Assembly: GCA_050014595.1 (NCBI GenBank)
Contig: JBEKDA010000001.1
Span: 62,001 to 126,000, forward strand
Origin: PALSA-129 sp050014595
GTDB taxonomy: Bacteria > Acidobacteriota > Terriglobia > Bryobacterales > Bryobacteraceae
Reading direction: 5' to 3'
DNA length: 64,000 nt
The notes beneath the pieces are model-generated. The model saw nothing but the letters and a program-made list of their open reading frames with translations. It searched no databases and was not told the DNA's origin. Shown here in pieces: positions 33,695 to 42,024 of this stretch; position 1 is the first letter of the stretch, and every line of letters begins with the position of its first letter. The position numbers and the translations under genes are program-made.

Positions 33695-36600
33695 CTAGTA
33701 GTCCGTCGCAGGATTGAAAGACTTCGTTGGGAACGTGGCTGGAACCGCGGGAGGATTGATGACGGGATTGGACCGGCCGGCCTGGCTCGGGTCAAACACC
33801 ACGAATCCCGCTCCGGGCGAACCCTTGGGTAACGTATAATCGTCCGCCGGATAGGCCGGGTTGTTGAATCCGGGATTCTGCACGACGCTGAGTTCATCCT
33901 CGCCCAGACTCTGCCAGCCAGCCAGCGTTAGAAAAGTCCACTTGGCGGGATTGCCGAAATAACAGGGAACGGTCGGGGCGGGGCTCGGCTGCATGTGAAA
34001 GGCCTTCGCGTCGCTGCCGAACGCGCCGTCGGTGCGCCAATAGAGGTTGCTGTTCCACTGCTCGAAAGCCGTATAGGCGATCCCTCCGGTGTAAGTGCAC
34101 CCGCCCTGCGCGTAAAACGTAGGGGAGGAGGCGCTGTTGCGGTCGAAATAGAACAGGTTGTTGGTAGCAACAAAGAACTCGACAGTAGGGGGCGCAGTGT
34201 TGTACGAGTAAGGATTATAGGCGTTGATCAGGGACTGGCGCGCGAACGCGAGAATGTTGTTCTTGATCGTGCTGGCCTGGTTCGGCCCCGCCCTGGGTCC
34301 CGAGAAACTCACGGCGTTGCCCGAAACACGGTAAACCAGGTTGTTCTCGACATCGACCAATCCCGCGAAATCGTCGATATATAATCCGTCGCCGCCGTAG
34401 CCGTCTGCGTCCAGGGCGGACGCGTCGCTCACGTCATGCACCTTGTTGTTGAGTATCTTGTTGCCGGTGGATGTGGATGGTGGCTGCGCGACCGAAGCGG
34501 CGCCGAAATACAGCGATCCGCCGTCATTCATGATTCCTTGAAACAGGTCGTAGACGTGATTAAACGAAATGATGTTGTTGTTCGTGAGGGGAGGAGTCAC
34601 GCCGGAGCAGAAGCAGACCGCAATAGCTCCATGATAGCCGTCATAGACATCGTTATGTGTGTATGTGTTGTCATGCCCGTCGCCTTGCAGGATGCCCTTG
34701 GAGCCGGGAAACACGCGCCCCCAGCCCTCCACCACGTTGTTCTGCACGGTAGTGAATTGAGGAATGTTGGCGTCCGTGTCGCCCGGCCGCCCCGGCATCC
34801 CGATGCGCAGGGCCGTCGAGCCTATATCGTAGAATGCGCTGTTCTCGATCACATTGCTGGACGCTACGGCGTTGGCGCTGTTGGAAATGCACCACGCCGG
34901 TGATGTCGCATTGATGCAGGAAATGAATTCCAGACCCGCGCCCGACGTGTGCGCCAGCGTGCCGGAGTCGAACGTGATGTGCTGGGAGTTCTCGAACGAC
35001 ACCGCCGGGGTGACGTCAGTCCCGGGTTCGGCGTACCCGGCTGCGGGCAGCGGATAGTTGTCATGCGCGAAGGTCAGCCCCTGAAACGTCACGTATTGCA
35101 GATTGGACGCAACCAGAACTTGCGTGAGCTGGGGGATAATCACGGTGTCGGTGTTGGGGTTTTCGCCGCTGTTGGCCAGATACGTGAGCGTCCACGGGGT
35201 CGTCGAGCGGTCCAGGAACCATTGCCCCGGCTGCGTGAGTTGGTCCTGAACGTTTTCCACCAGGTAACGATGCTGCGCAATGAAACCGCTGGTAGTGGCG
35301 TAGGCTGAATTCATAGACGTCGGACCCGTCAGGCAAACAATGTGGTTCGCCGTATCCACGCAACTGACGCGCAATTTGGAAACGTTGTATTGCTCAAAGT
35401 CCGCCAGCTCGATATCGCCCACCAGAGCTGGATTTCCGGCCGGCCGGCCGCAAGGGTTCCCCGGCGCAGGCGCGAGGTTTCGCCAGGTGTTGGCGATAGG
35501 GTCTGCGGGATTGTACTGGAACCGGTCGTAACACTCCCAGCCGCTTCCTGCGATATAGATTGAACAATTCGGGTCGGGCGCCCCCGCCGGCGGGCCCGGC
35601 GCGCTCAAATAGACCGTGGCCGCGACCCGGTAGTACGTGCCCAAAGAGCCGCCCAAACGCGGCCGCAGGCGCCGCACGCCGTTGTAAAACAAGTTCTCGA
35701 AGTATTTCGTGGATGCGGGTAGTGTGGTCATCCACGTGTTGCCGCTCAGGTTGGTCCAGTTCAGAACGGGTGCCCCGCCGCTGATGACGGGCGATTCGCC
35801 CGGATAATTCTCGTAAACGATGTTCGTGCTCGCCGTGCCCGAGTCAGCCGCAGTGAGTTGTTCGGTCGCCGGCAGGAAGTACGTCCCGCCGCGAAACTGG
35901 ACGGTCACCTGGCTCAGCCCCGCCTTATTGAGCGCTTGAACAGCGGCGCGGGCACGCTCGAAGGTGGCAAACGGGCCGTCCGTGTTCGCGGGATTGGGAG
36001 CAGCCAGCGTGCCGCTCCAGGAATCGCTCCCGTTCGGTGCGACATAATAGTTGGCCGTCGTAGGGGTTGCGGAACTCTGAATCGTGAGCAGCGCCACCGG
36101 CGCCGTGGTCAAGCCGCTGTAGGTAGCGATCAATTGGTTGTCGCCCGAAGGGGCATTGGCCGGCACCACCACGTTGAATTGGAACAAGCCAGGCGGTCCG
36201 TTGATCCCGGCGAACGTAACTGCGGCGGGGATCCCGCCGATGGTGACGGTGGGCAGCGGGGCGAGCGTTCCCGTTTGCGAAGACGCGCCGCTCACCACGG
36301 CCGGGGAAATCGATCCGAAGCCGTTGGCGTATAGCACCACGGTTTCGCCCGGCTTAGCGGGCGTCGTGTAGCCGGCGTACAGACTGGCCGGTCCAACCAG
36401 GCTGTTGCTGCCACCGTGTTGCGCGATGACGTACGGGCCGCCGTTGATCACGAAGAACGATGGCGAAGCTGCCAGAGCCTGCGCCGTGTAGGCTGCGCTC
36501 GCGGCGCCACTATTGGTCACGATAACCTGCACCGCGCCGGACATCGCGTCCGGCGGCGTGAGAATGTTCACCTGCGTCGGGCTGATGTAATACAGATAGG

Positions 36601-38032
36601 CGCTCTTCCCGTTTACGGTGGCGCTGACTCCATCCAACTGAGTGGGCATCTTGCCGTTGACGAAGTCCGAGGCCTGCCAGATGCGCGAATCGCCGGTTGG
36701 AGCGAGGTTCAATCCTTTAATCTCGACCCACGTGTTCGGCGCGATCGCGGGGCTTTCGCCTTCGGCGTTGGCCACCAGCGAAATCTCGGGGGCAGGCGTG
36801 GCGACGATGGTGAAGGCTCGCGGCCTGAATTGGCGGTCGCCGGGGTCGCCGCAGCCGCTTAGAAAAAGGAAGTAGCCGGTCAGCTTGGTATGGCCTGCGG
36901 CAGCGCCGGGCGATACGGTGGAGGGATAATAGCCGTCAAAACTATTGCCGTTTCCGCTCGCGCAAACCGTGACCGGATACTGCGAGTTCTGGATCATTTG
37001 CGGCGCCGCCCAGTCCTGCAGGTCGAGACTGGTCGCCGTGGAGTGATACCAGGCGCTGACACCGGCCCCGGCCGGACCGGATTGACACAGGAAGATCATG
37101 AGGTACATCGCCAGATCGTCGTTGTAACTGATCTCGGAATGGAATTGCGATCTTCCGTTGCACGCCGAGGGAATAGCGCTGGATTCCAAACCGCCGATGC
37201 CGGGCTGGCTGAACGATCCGTTGTACCACTTCTGGAAATTGAGCGGGTCGGCGCCCAGTTTGGCGCGCGCCACCCCTATCTGAGGGCTGAACGCGCCGGC
37301 CGCGCTGACGAAATAGTGTGTGTAGCTGACGTAGAGGTAATACTCGTTATCTGCGGTCTGGTCCACAAAGCCGCTGGGAATCGCGTCACCTATGTACGAA
37401 TGCGGGCTTGTGGGTTGGGGGTCTGAAGGCTGTAGAATCGGATGATGGCTTGACCCGCCTAACTCCCCGAGCACCGAGGCAGGCCACGTCTTCCCATTGT
37501 CCGATGACCTGGCAAAACCGGTTGTGGCATAGAACGGGAATTGCGACACTCCTCCCGGACAGTGGTTCTCCGCCTCATAGAGCATGATCAGATTTCCAGG
37601 AGGCAGGGTCGGATCCTGGACGACAGAACCCGGAGCGGCGTAGTTTTCGTCAAATGTGGTGTCGTCGGCAGGATTGCATTTCCCGAACAGCAGCGGCGAA
37701 GTCAACACTGGGGAGTTGTAGCCCGTGGGGAAGGTGAAATTCATGAAGTCGGTGGTCTGAAGCACCACGGCGCCCCAGGCGGTGCCTGCGCCGGAATCGC
37801 TGGCCCCGAAGAGCAGGTAAGGGCCGGTGGAGGACGTGGGTGGAAGGAAGCTGGTGTGTTCGTCGGCCAGAGTAGGAATTTTGGAGTTCGGATAAGACAG
37901 AGTCTGGTCCGGCCCGACGGAGAACGACTGGATTTGAAGGTGCGGCGTCTGCTGCGCGAAAGCCGATGGAAACGGCGCCAGGATGGAAAATGCGACCATC
38001 AGGCCAGACAACTTGTAAACCGGAATTCCCAT
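33695..38032 (-). CDS. Large three-part secreted protein: propeller, Solibacter-type TIGR03437 domain, right-handed beta-helix
   Basis: A 1445-residue exported protein from ATG 38032 (signal KLSGLMVAFSILAPFPSAFA). Residues about 25-450 look like a five-bladed propeller of the sialidase/GH43-like type (YLLFGASDSGAGTAWGAVVLQTTD, SVVQDPTLPPGNLIMLYEAE, ARSSDNGKTWP). Residues about 450-700 are the repeat-like domain common in Solibacter (VANAEGESPAIAPNTWVEIK, YYISPTQVNILTPPD, AKPGETVVLYANGFG, GLFQFNVVVP). Residues about 710-1445 are a right-handed beta-helix (NYYVAPNGSDSWSGTL, FRGGTYFLPATEQL, many N-rich turns such as NNKVHDVSD) as in polysaccharide lyases. Probably binds or degrades an extracellular polysaccharide. 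The frame opens 61 codons upstream, but ATG 38032 fits the signal peptide. Confidence 0.8.
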   Translation of the reverse strand: MGIPVYKLSGLMVAFSILAPFPSAFAQQTPHLQIQSFSVGPDQTLSYPNSKIPTLADEHTSFLPPTSSTGPYLLFGASDSGAGTAWGAVVLQTTDFMNFTFPTGYNSPVLTSPLLFGKCNPADDTTFDENYAAPGSVVQDPTLPPGNLIMLYEAENHCPGGVSQFPFYATTGFARSSDNGKTWPASVLGELGGSSHHPILQPSDPQPTSPHSYIGDAIPSGFVDQTADNEYYLYVSYTHYFVSAAGAFSPQIGVARAKLGADPLNFQKWYNGSFSQPGIGGLESSAIPSACNGRSQFHSEISYNDDLAMYLMIFLCQSGPAGAGVSAWYHSTATSLDLQDWAAPQMIQNSQYPVTVCASGNGNSFDGYYPSTVSPGAAAGHTKLTGYFLFLSGCGDPGDRQFRPRAFTIVATPAPEISLVANAEGESPAIAPNTWVEIKGLNLAPTGDSRIWQASDFVNGKMPTQLDGVSATVNGKSAYLYYISPTQVNILTPPDAMSGAVQVIVTNSGAASAAYTAQALAASPSFFVINGGPYVIAQHGGSNSLVGPASLYAGYTTPAKPGETVVLYANGFGSISPAVVSGASSQTGTLAPLPTVTIGGIPAAVTFAGINGPPGLFQFNVVVPANAPSGDNQLIATYSGLTTAPVALLTIQSSATPTTANYYVAPNGSDSWSGTLAAPNPANTDGPFATFERARAAVQALNKAGLSQVTVQFRGGTYFLPATEQLTAADSGTASTNIVYENYPGESPVISGGAPVLNWTNLSGNTWMTTLPASTKYFENLFYNGVRRLRPRLGGSLGTYYRVAATVYLSAPGPPAGAPDPNCSIYIAGSGWECYDRFQYNPADPIANTWRNLAPAPGNPCGRPAGNPALVGDIELADFEQYNVSKLRVSCVDTANHIVCLTGPTSMNSAYATTSGFIAQHRYLVENVQDQLTQPGQWFLDRSTTPWTLTYLANSGENPNTDTVIIPQLTQVLVASNLQYVTFQGLTFAHDNYPLPAAGYAEPGTDVTPAVSFENSQHITFDSGTLAHTSGAGLEFISCINATSPAWCISNSANAVASSNVIENSAFYDIGSTALRIGMPGRPGDTDANIPQFTTVQNNVVEGWGRVFPGSKGILQGDGHDNTYTHNDVYDGYHGAIAVCFCSGVTPPLTNNNIISFNHVYDLFQGIMNDGGSLYFGAASVAQPPSTSTGNKILNNKVHDVSDASALDADGYGGDGLYIDDFAGLVDVENNLVYRVSGNAVSFSGPRAGPNQASTIKNNILAFARQSLINAYNPYSYNTAPPTVEFFVATNNLFYFDRNSASSPTFYAQGGCTYTGGIAYTAFEQWNSNLYWRTDGAFGSDAKAFHMQPSPAPTVPCYFGNPAKWTFLTLAGWQSLGEDELSVVQNPGFNNPAYPADDYTLPKGSPGAGFVVFDPSQAGRSNPVINPPAVPATFPTKSFNPATDY

Positions 38033-38150
38033 CTCGAGTGCTTTTCTTAGAGCAAGTATACGATGGCGCCGGCGCTTGCGAACCCCTCCACCCGTGTCAT
38101 TCCGGCGACCCTTCCTGTGAAGCGAGTGTAGAGGCTCTGCCCACGGGAGA

Positions 38151-38183
38151 CAACCCGCACGTTCGCGTAGGTCTTGACGCAAC
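38151..38183. repeat. Direct repeat D, copy 2 (right flank)
   Basis: CAACCCGCACGTTCGCGTAG followed by GTCTTGACGCAAC; 30 of 33 bases equal copy 1. It lies between the divergent modular-protein and sensor-kinase genes. A weaker third copy, CCGCACGTTTGTGTAGG, occurs at 41260-41276 and forms the stop codon of the kinase gene. Confidence 0.65.
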
Positions 38184-38224
38184 CTGGCGCCGCCGGGGTT
38201 AGAATGATGGGACACGGAGGGCCC

Positions 38225-41200
38225 ATGGGATGGCGAGCGATCCTGATCGTTTTGGCCGCTTTTCCTGCTTTCTTGAGAAGTGAGCTGCTGCCGATCCGGA
38301 CCTACACCACCGCCGACGGTCTGGCTGCGAATCGTATCGACCGCATCGTCGCCGATTCCCGAGGGTTCCTGTGGTTCTGCACCGCCGAGGGTCTCTCGCG
38401 GTTCGACGGCAACCGCTTCACGACATACGGCGTGGACGAAGGGTTACCGCACCAGACCGTAAACACCCTCATCGAGACCCGTTCCGGCGATCACTGGATC
38501 GGCACCCCACGGGGACTCAGCCGGATCTCGACCAGCGACAAGGGCGCGCGTTTTAATAACTACCAGCTCGGGCCGGAGGCCGCTTCGAACCGGCTGGGCA
38601 CACTTCTCGAAATGCGCTCCGGCACAATCCGGGCCGCCACGGCGGCCGGACTTTTCGAATGGACCGATCCGCGCAACTTCCGGCGCAGGGAGTCTCAAGG
38701 TCTCGAGCGCCTGGGCATCACCGACATGCTGGAGACTGGAGACGGCGAGTTGTGGGTCGGCACGACGGCAGGGCTTTACCTGCTCGGAGACCACGGCATT
38801 GCGCAAAGCTTCACCACGAAGGACGGTTTGCCGGGGAATTGGGTGGAGATGTTGTTGCTGGACTCCAAGGGTAGATTGTGGGTGGCCATTCGCGGCGGGC
38901 TGGTTCTCCTCAGCCGGCGCGCCAGTGGGCGAGGCATGACAGACCACGAACAGCGATGGTCTGTCCCACGGGGTAGCTGGAGCGTGGAGAAAACCTATAC
39001 GGACAAGTCGAGCCTGGCCGGCGCCGATGCGCTGGCGGAAGCGTCGGACGGAACTCTATGGGTGGGCACAAGCCGGGGAATCAGCCGGCTGAGATTGGAC
39101 GCCGCCCCGCCGGCCGTTTTCCAAAACGTAACCCGCGCGCAGGGATTAAGCGACCGCATGGTCACCTCTCTGGCCGAAGACCAGGCCGGGAACATGTGGG
39201 CCGGAACGGAAGGCGCGGGCGTGATGCGGATCGACCGCCTGGGGTTCACCACCTATCGCGAGCAGGACGGTTTGCCCTCCGACCGGGTGTTCTCGGTGTT
39301 TGAAGACCGGGCCGGAGAACTGGTGACCGCGACCTGGGCCGGGCGCGGGCGCAAGCGTTCGGTCGATATCTTCGACGGCGCGCGCTTCCACAGCGTGGCG
39401 CCGAACGTCTATAGCGACCATCCCACCTGGGGATGGAACCAGGTACTGTTGCAAAGCCGCAGCGGAGAATGGTGGGCCGCATCCGCGGAGGGCCTTTGCC
39501 GCTATCCGGCGATGAAGGCCGCGGATCTGGACGGCCGGAAGCCGCAAGTCTGCTATTCCCCCGGTGATAACGTCTTCCGCATTTTCGAGGACTCCCAGGG
39601 CGGCATCTGGGCCTCGGCCCAATCCACTCGGGGCGACCAGTTGATGCGATGGGACCCGCACGCCAACACCGTCTCTTACTTTCCGGCTCCCAGGATTCCC
39701 GGTGAGCCGTCCGACGATCTGGTGAGCGCTTTTGCCGAGGACCGCCAGGGCAACATCTGGATGGGGCTGTTTAAGGGTGGTTTGTACCGTTATAACAGCC
39801 GCGGGTTCCGATACTTCAAGCGCAGTGACGGCGTGCCCGGGGGCACCGTCTTTGCCCTTTTTGTGGACCAATACGGGCTATGGATCGGATCGAACAACGG
39901 CGGCCTGGGGAGATTGGAAAGCACCGGCGACGAGCGCCCGCGGATAGAGGTCTATGACACCGCCCACGGGATGGCCAGCAACATCGTCATGTGCATCACC
40001 AACGACGGCCAGGGCCGAATCTACGCCGGGACCGGCAAAGGCGTCGATCGCCTCGAGCCGAAGACCGGCCACATCCGCCACTTCTCCAGCGCCAACGGCC
40101 TGGCGCATGGCGTAATCCAGTCGGCACTCCGTGACCGTTCCGGCTCGCTCTGGTTTGCCACCACGCAGGGCCTGTCGAGGCTGATTCCCGGCGCGGAGCA
40201 TCCGCCCGCAAGGCCGCGCGTCATGATCACCGATCTACGAATCGGCGGTACAGCCCATCCGGTATCGCAGCTCGGAGAGACGCGGATCTCGCAACTGGAG
40301 CTGAAGCCGTCGCAGAACCGGCTTCAAATCGAATTTGTGGGGCCCGATTACGAGCCGGGAAACCTGCTCCGCTACTCGTACAAACTGGAAGGCGCGGATT
40401 CGGACTGGAGCCCGCCGCGCAACCAGCTTATGGTCAACTACGCGGCTCTTACCGGCGGGCAATACCGTTTTCTGGTGAAAGCCGTGACTTCCGAGGGCGT
40501 GGAAAGCGCGTCGCCGGCGGAAATCGATTTCACGGTGCTGCCGCCGGTGTGGAGGCGGTGGTGGTTTGAGAGTCTCGCCGTGGCGCTGGCGGCTGCGTTG
40601 GTATTCGCCGCGCACCGCTACCGCGTGACGCAAATGGTGAACCTGGAACGTATGCGAACCGCCATTGCCACGGATCTGCACGATGACATCGGCGCCAGTC
40701 TTTCGCAAATCGCCATCCTGAGTGAAGTCGCGCGCGTGAGCGGCAATGGCCAGGGACGGCCGGGCGAGCCGCTGGAACGGGTTGCCACGCTGGCCCGCGA
40801 GCTGGTCGATTCCATGAGCGACATCGTTTGGTCCATCCGCTCCGAGCCGCACAGCATGGACTCGCTGATCCGGCGCATGCGCGAATTTGCCCTCGATCTG
40901 CTCGGCAGCCAGGGCATCGGCTTCGAGCTGCAAGCGCCCCAAGCGGGAGAAAAAGTCCAGTTGAGTCTGCAGGCGCGGCGGCAGCTTTTCCTGATGTTCA
41001 AGGAGTGCATCCACAATGTCGCCCGCCACTCCGGCTGCACGGCGGTCAAGGCCGGGCTGATGGTAGTGGATCGTGAGATTTCGCTCACCGTGGAAGACAA
41101 CGGAAGGGGGCTGGTTCCTGCCGGCAGACCACCGGGATCCGCCGGCGGCAGCGGGATCGCCGGTATGCGCCGGCGGGCCGAGGGCCTTGGCGGCCGTATG

Positions 41201-41275
41201 GAACTGACTTCGAAACCCGGCCAGGGCTGCCGCGTGACGATTCAGCTTCCGGTGGGACACCGCACGTTTGTGTAG
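38225..41275 (+). CDS. Propeller-sensor histidine kinase (reg_prop, Y_Y_Y, HisKA_3)
   Basis: A 1016-residue membrane sensor from ATG 38225 (GGAGGG before it). After a signal peptide come some fourteen reg_prop blades forming two propellers (YTTADGLAANRIDRIVADSRGFLWF, GLSRFDGNRF, DGTLWVGTSRGISRL), a Y_Y_Y domain (RYSYKLEGADSDWSPPRNQLMVNYAALTGGQYRFLVKA), one TM helix (WWFESLAVALAAALVFAAH), and a NarL-class kinase: His in TDLHDDIGASLSQIA and HATPase boxes EDNGRGL and GIAGMRRRAEGLGGRMEL. This layout resembles Bacteroidetes hybrid systems for polysaccharide sensing. It pairs with the regulator just downstream and may sense what the neighbouring secreted protein acts on. A hairpin repeat interrupts a blade at 38931-38969. 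Confidence 0.9.
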   Translation: MGWRAILIVLAAFPAFLRSELLPIRTYTTADGLAANRIDRIVADSRGFLWFCTAEGLSRFDGNRFTTYGVDEGLPHQTVNTLIETRSGDHWIGTPRGLSRISTSDKGARFNNYQLGPEAASNRLGTLLEMRSGTIRAATAAGLFEWTDPRNFRRRESQGLERLGITDMLETGDGELWVGTTAGLYLLGDHGIAQSFTTKDGLPGNWVEMLLLDSKGRLWVAIRGGLVLLSRRASGRGMTDHEQRWSVPRGSWSVEKTYTDKSSLAGADALAEASDGTLWVGTSRGISRLRLDAAPPAVFQNVTRAQGLSDRMVTSLAEDQAGNMWAGTEGAGVMRIDRLGFTTYREQDGLPSDRVFSVFEDRAGELVTATWAGRGRKRSVDIFDGARFHSVAPNVYSDHPTWGWNQVLLQSRSGEWWAASAEGLCRYPAMKAADLDGRKPQVCYSPGDNVFRIFEDSQGGIWASAQSTRGDQLMRWDPHANTVSYFPAPRIPGEPSDDLVSAFAEDRQGNIWMGLFKGGLYRYNSRGFRYFKRSDGVPGGTVFALFVDQYGLWIGSNNGGLGRLESTGDERPRIEVYDTAHGMASNIVMCITNDGQGRIYAGTGKGVDRLEPKTGHIRHFSSANGLAHGVIQSALRDRSGSLWFATTQGLSRLIPGAEHPPARPRVMITDLRIGGTAHPVSQLGETRISQLELKPSQNRLQIEFVGPDYEPGNLLRYSYKLEGADSDWSPPRNQLMVNYAALTGGQYRFLVKAVTSEGVESASPAEIDFTVLPPVWRRWWFESLAVALAAALVFAAHRYRVTQMVNLERMRTAIATDLHDDIGASLSQIAILSEVARVSGNGQGRPGEPLERVATLARELVDSMSDIVWSIRSEPHSMDSLIRRMREFALDLLGSQGIGFELQAPQAGEKVQLSLQARRQLFLMFKECIHNVARHSGCTAVKAGLMVVDREISLTVEDNGRGLVPAGRPPGSAGGSGIAGMRRRAEGLGGRMELTSKPGQGCRVTIQLPVGHRTFV
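38931..38969. repeat. Hairpin repeat inside the sensor kinase coding region (family B, copy 2)
   Basis: GAGGCATGACAGACCAC, a loop, then TGGTCTGTCCCAC: stem GACAGACCA/TGGTCTGTC. It shares AGGCATGACAGACCAC and TGGTCTGTCC with the intergenic copy at 30687-30718. In the kinase it encodes GRGMTDHEQRWSVPRG, out of character with the surrounding propeller sequence, while keeping the frame. Confidence 0.7.
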
Positions 41276-41320
41276 GTGGCTGGCGGGCCGCCTTGCAGTA
41301 AACTAGAGCGTCGGCAGGCG

Positions 41321-41989
41321 ATGCCCATGACCAGCGACCGATCCAAAACGCCCGCCATCGGCGTGGCGATCATCGAAGACCAGAGAGAGACGCGCGAAGG
41401 TCTTTCCTTTCTCATCAACAGCACCGATGACTTCGAGTGCGGGCACGTCTACGGCTCGATGGAAGCGGCACTGGAGAAAATCGGCGTCAACCCGCCGCGG
41501 GTGGCGCTGGTGGATATCGGACTTCCCGGGTTAAGCGGCATCGATGGCGTCCGAATCCTGCGAGAGCGCCACCCTTCGATTGCGCCGGTTTTGCTGACGG
41601 TATACAAGGACGATGACCGCATTTTTCAGGCGATCTGCGCCGGCGCCTGCGGATATCTTCTCAAGAAAACGGCCCCCGCCCGTCTGCTGGAGGCAGTGCG
41701 CGAAATTGCCGGAGGCGGCGCGGTGATGTCGCCGGAGGTGGCGATTCGCGTGGTGGAGTTGTTCCGCAGGACCCAAACACCCGAACAGCTCTCCGTGGTC
41801 CTCTCGCCGCAGGAGGCGCGGCTGTTGAAGCTGCTGGCCGAAGGCCATCAGAACAAGACCGCAGCGGCAGAACTCGGCATCAGTGTTCATACGGTCAGCT
41901 TTCACCTCCGCTCGATTTACGAAAAGCTGCACGTGCATTCGCGATCGGAAGCGGTTGCCCGCGCGCTCCGCGAGGGCCTGATCAAGTAG
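41321..41989 (+). CDS. NarL/FixJ-type response regulator
   Basis: A 222-residue regulator. Receiver: acidic pair IIEDQRETRE, phosphoacceptor Asp in VALVDIGLPGLSGIDG, Thr in LTVYKDDD, Lys in LLKKTAPARLLEAV. A LuxR-type HTH follows: LSPQEARLLKLLAEGHQNKTAAAELGISVHTVSFHLRSIYEKLHVHSRSEA. It starts at ATG 41321 (alternative 41327); the frame open to 41276 only reads through the intergenic gap. Located 45 bases after the kinase gene, it is the clear cognate partner. Target genes are unknown; the secreted-protein gene divergent from the kinase is a candidate. Confidence 0.92.
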   Translation: MPMTSDRSKTPAIGVAIIEDQRETREGLSFLINSTDDFECGHVYGSMEAALEKIGVNPPRVALVDIGLPGLSGIDGVRILRERHPSIAPVLLTVYKDDDRIFQAICAGACGYLLKKTAPARLLEAVREIAGGGAVMSPEVAIRVVELFRRTQTPEQLSVVLSPQEARLLKLLAEGHQNKTAAAELGISVHTVSFHLRSIYEKLHVHSRSEAVARALREGLIK

Positions 41990-42024
41990 GTGCTAGCCAG
42001 TTGTCCCCGAATTAGAATGGGAGG

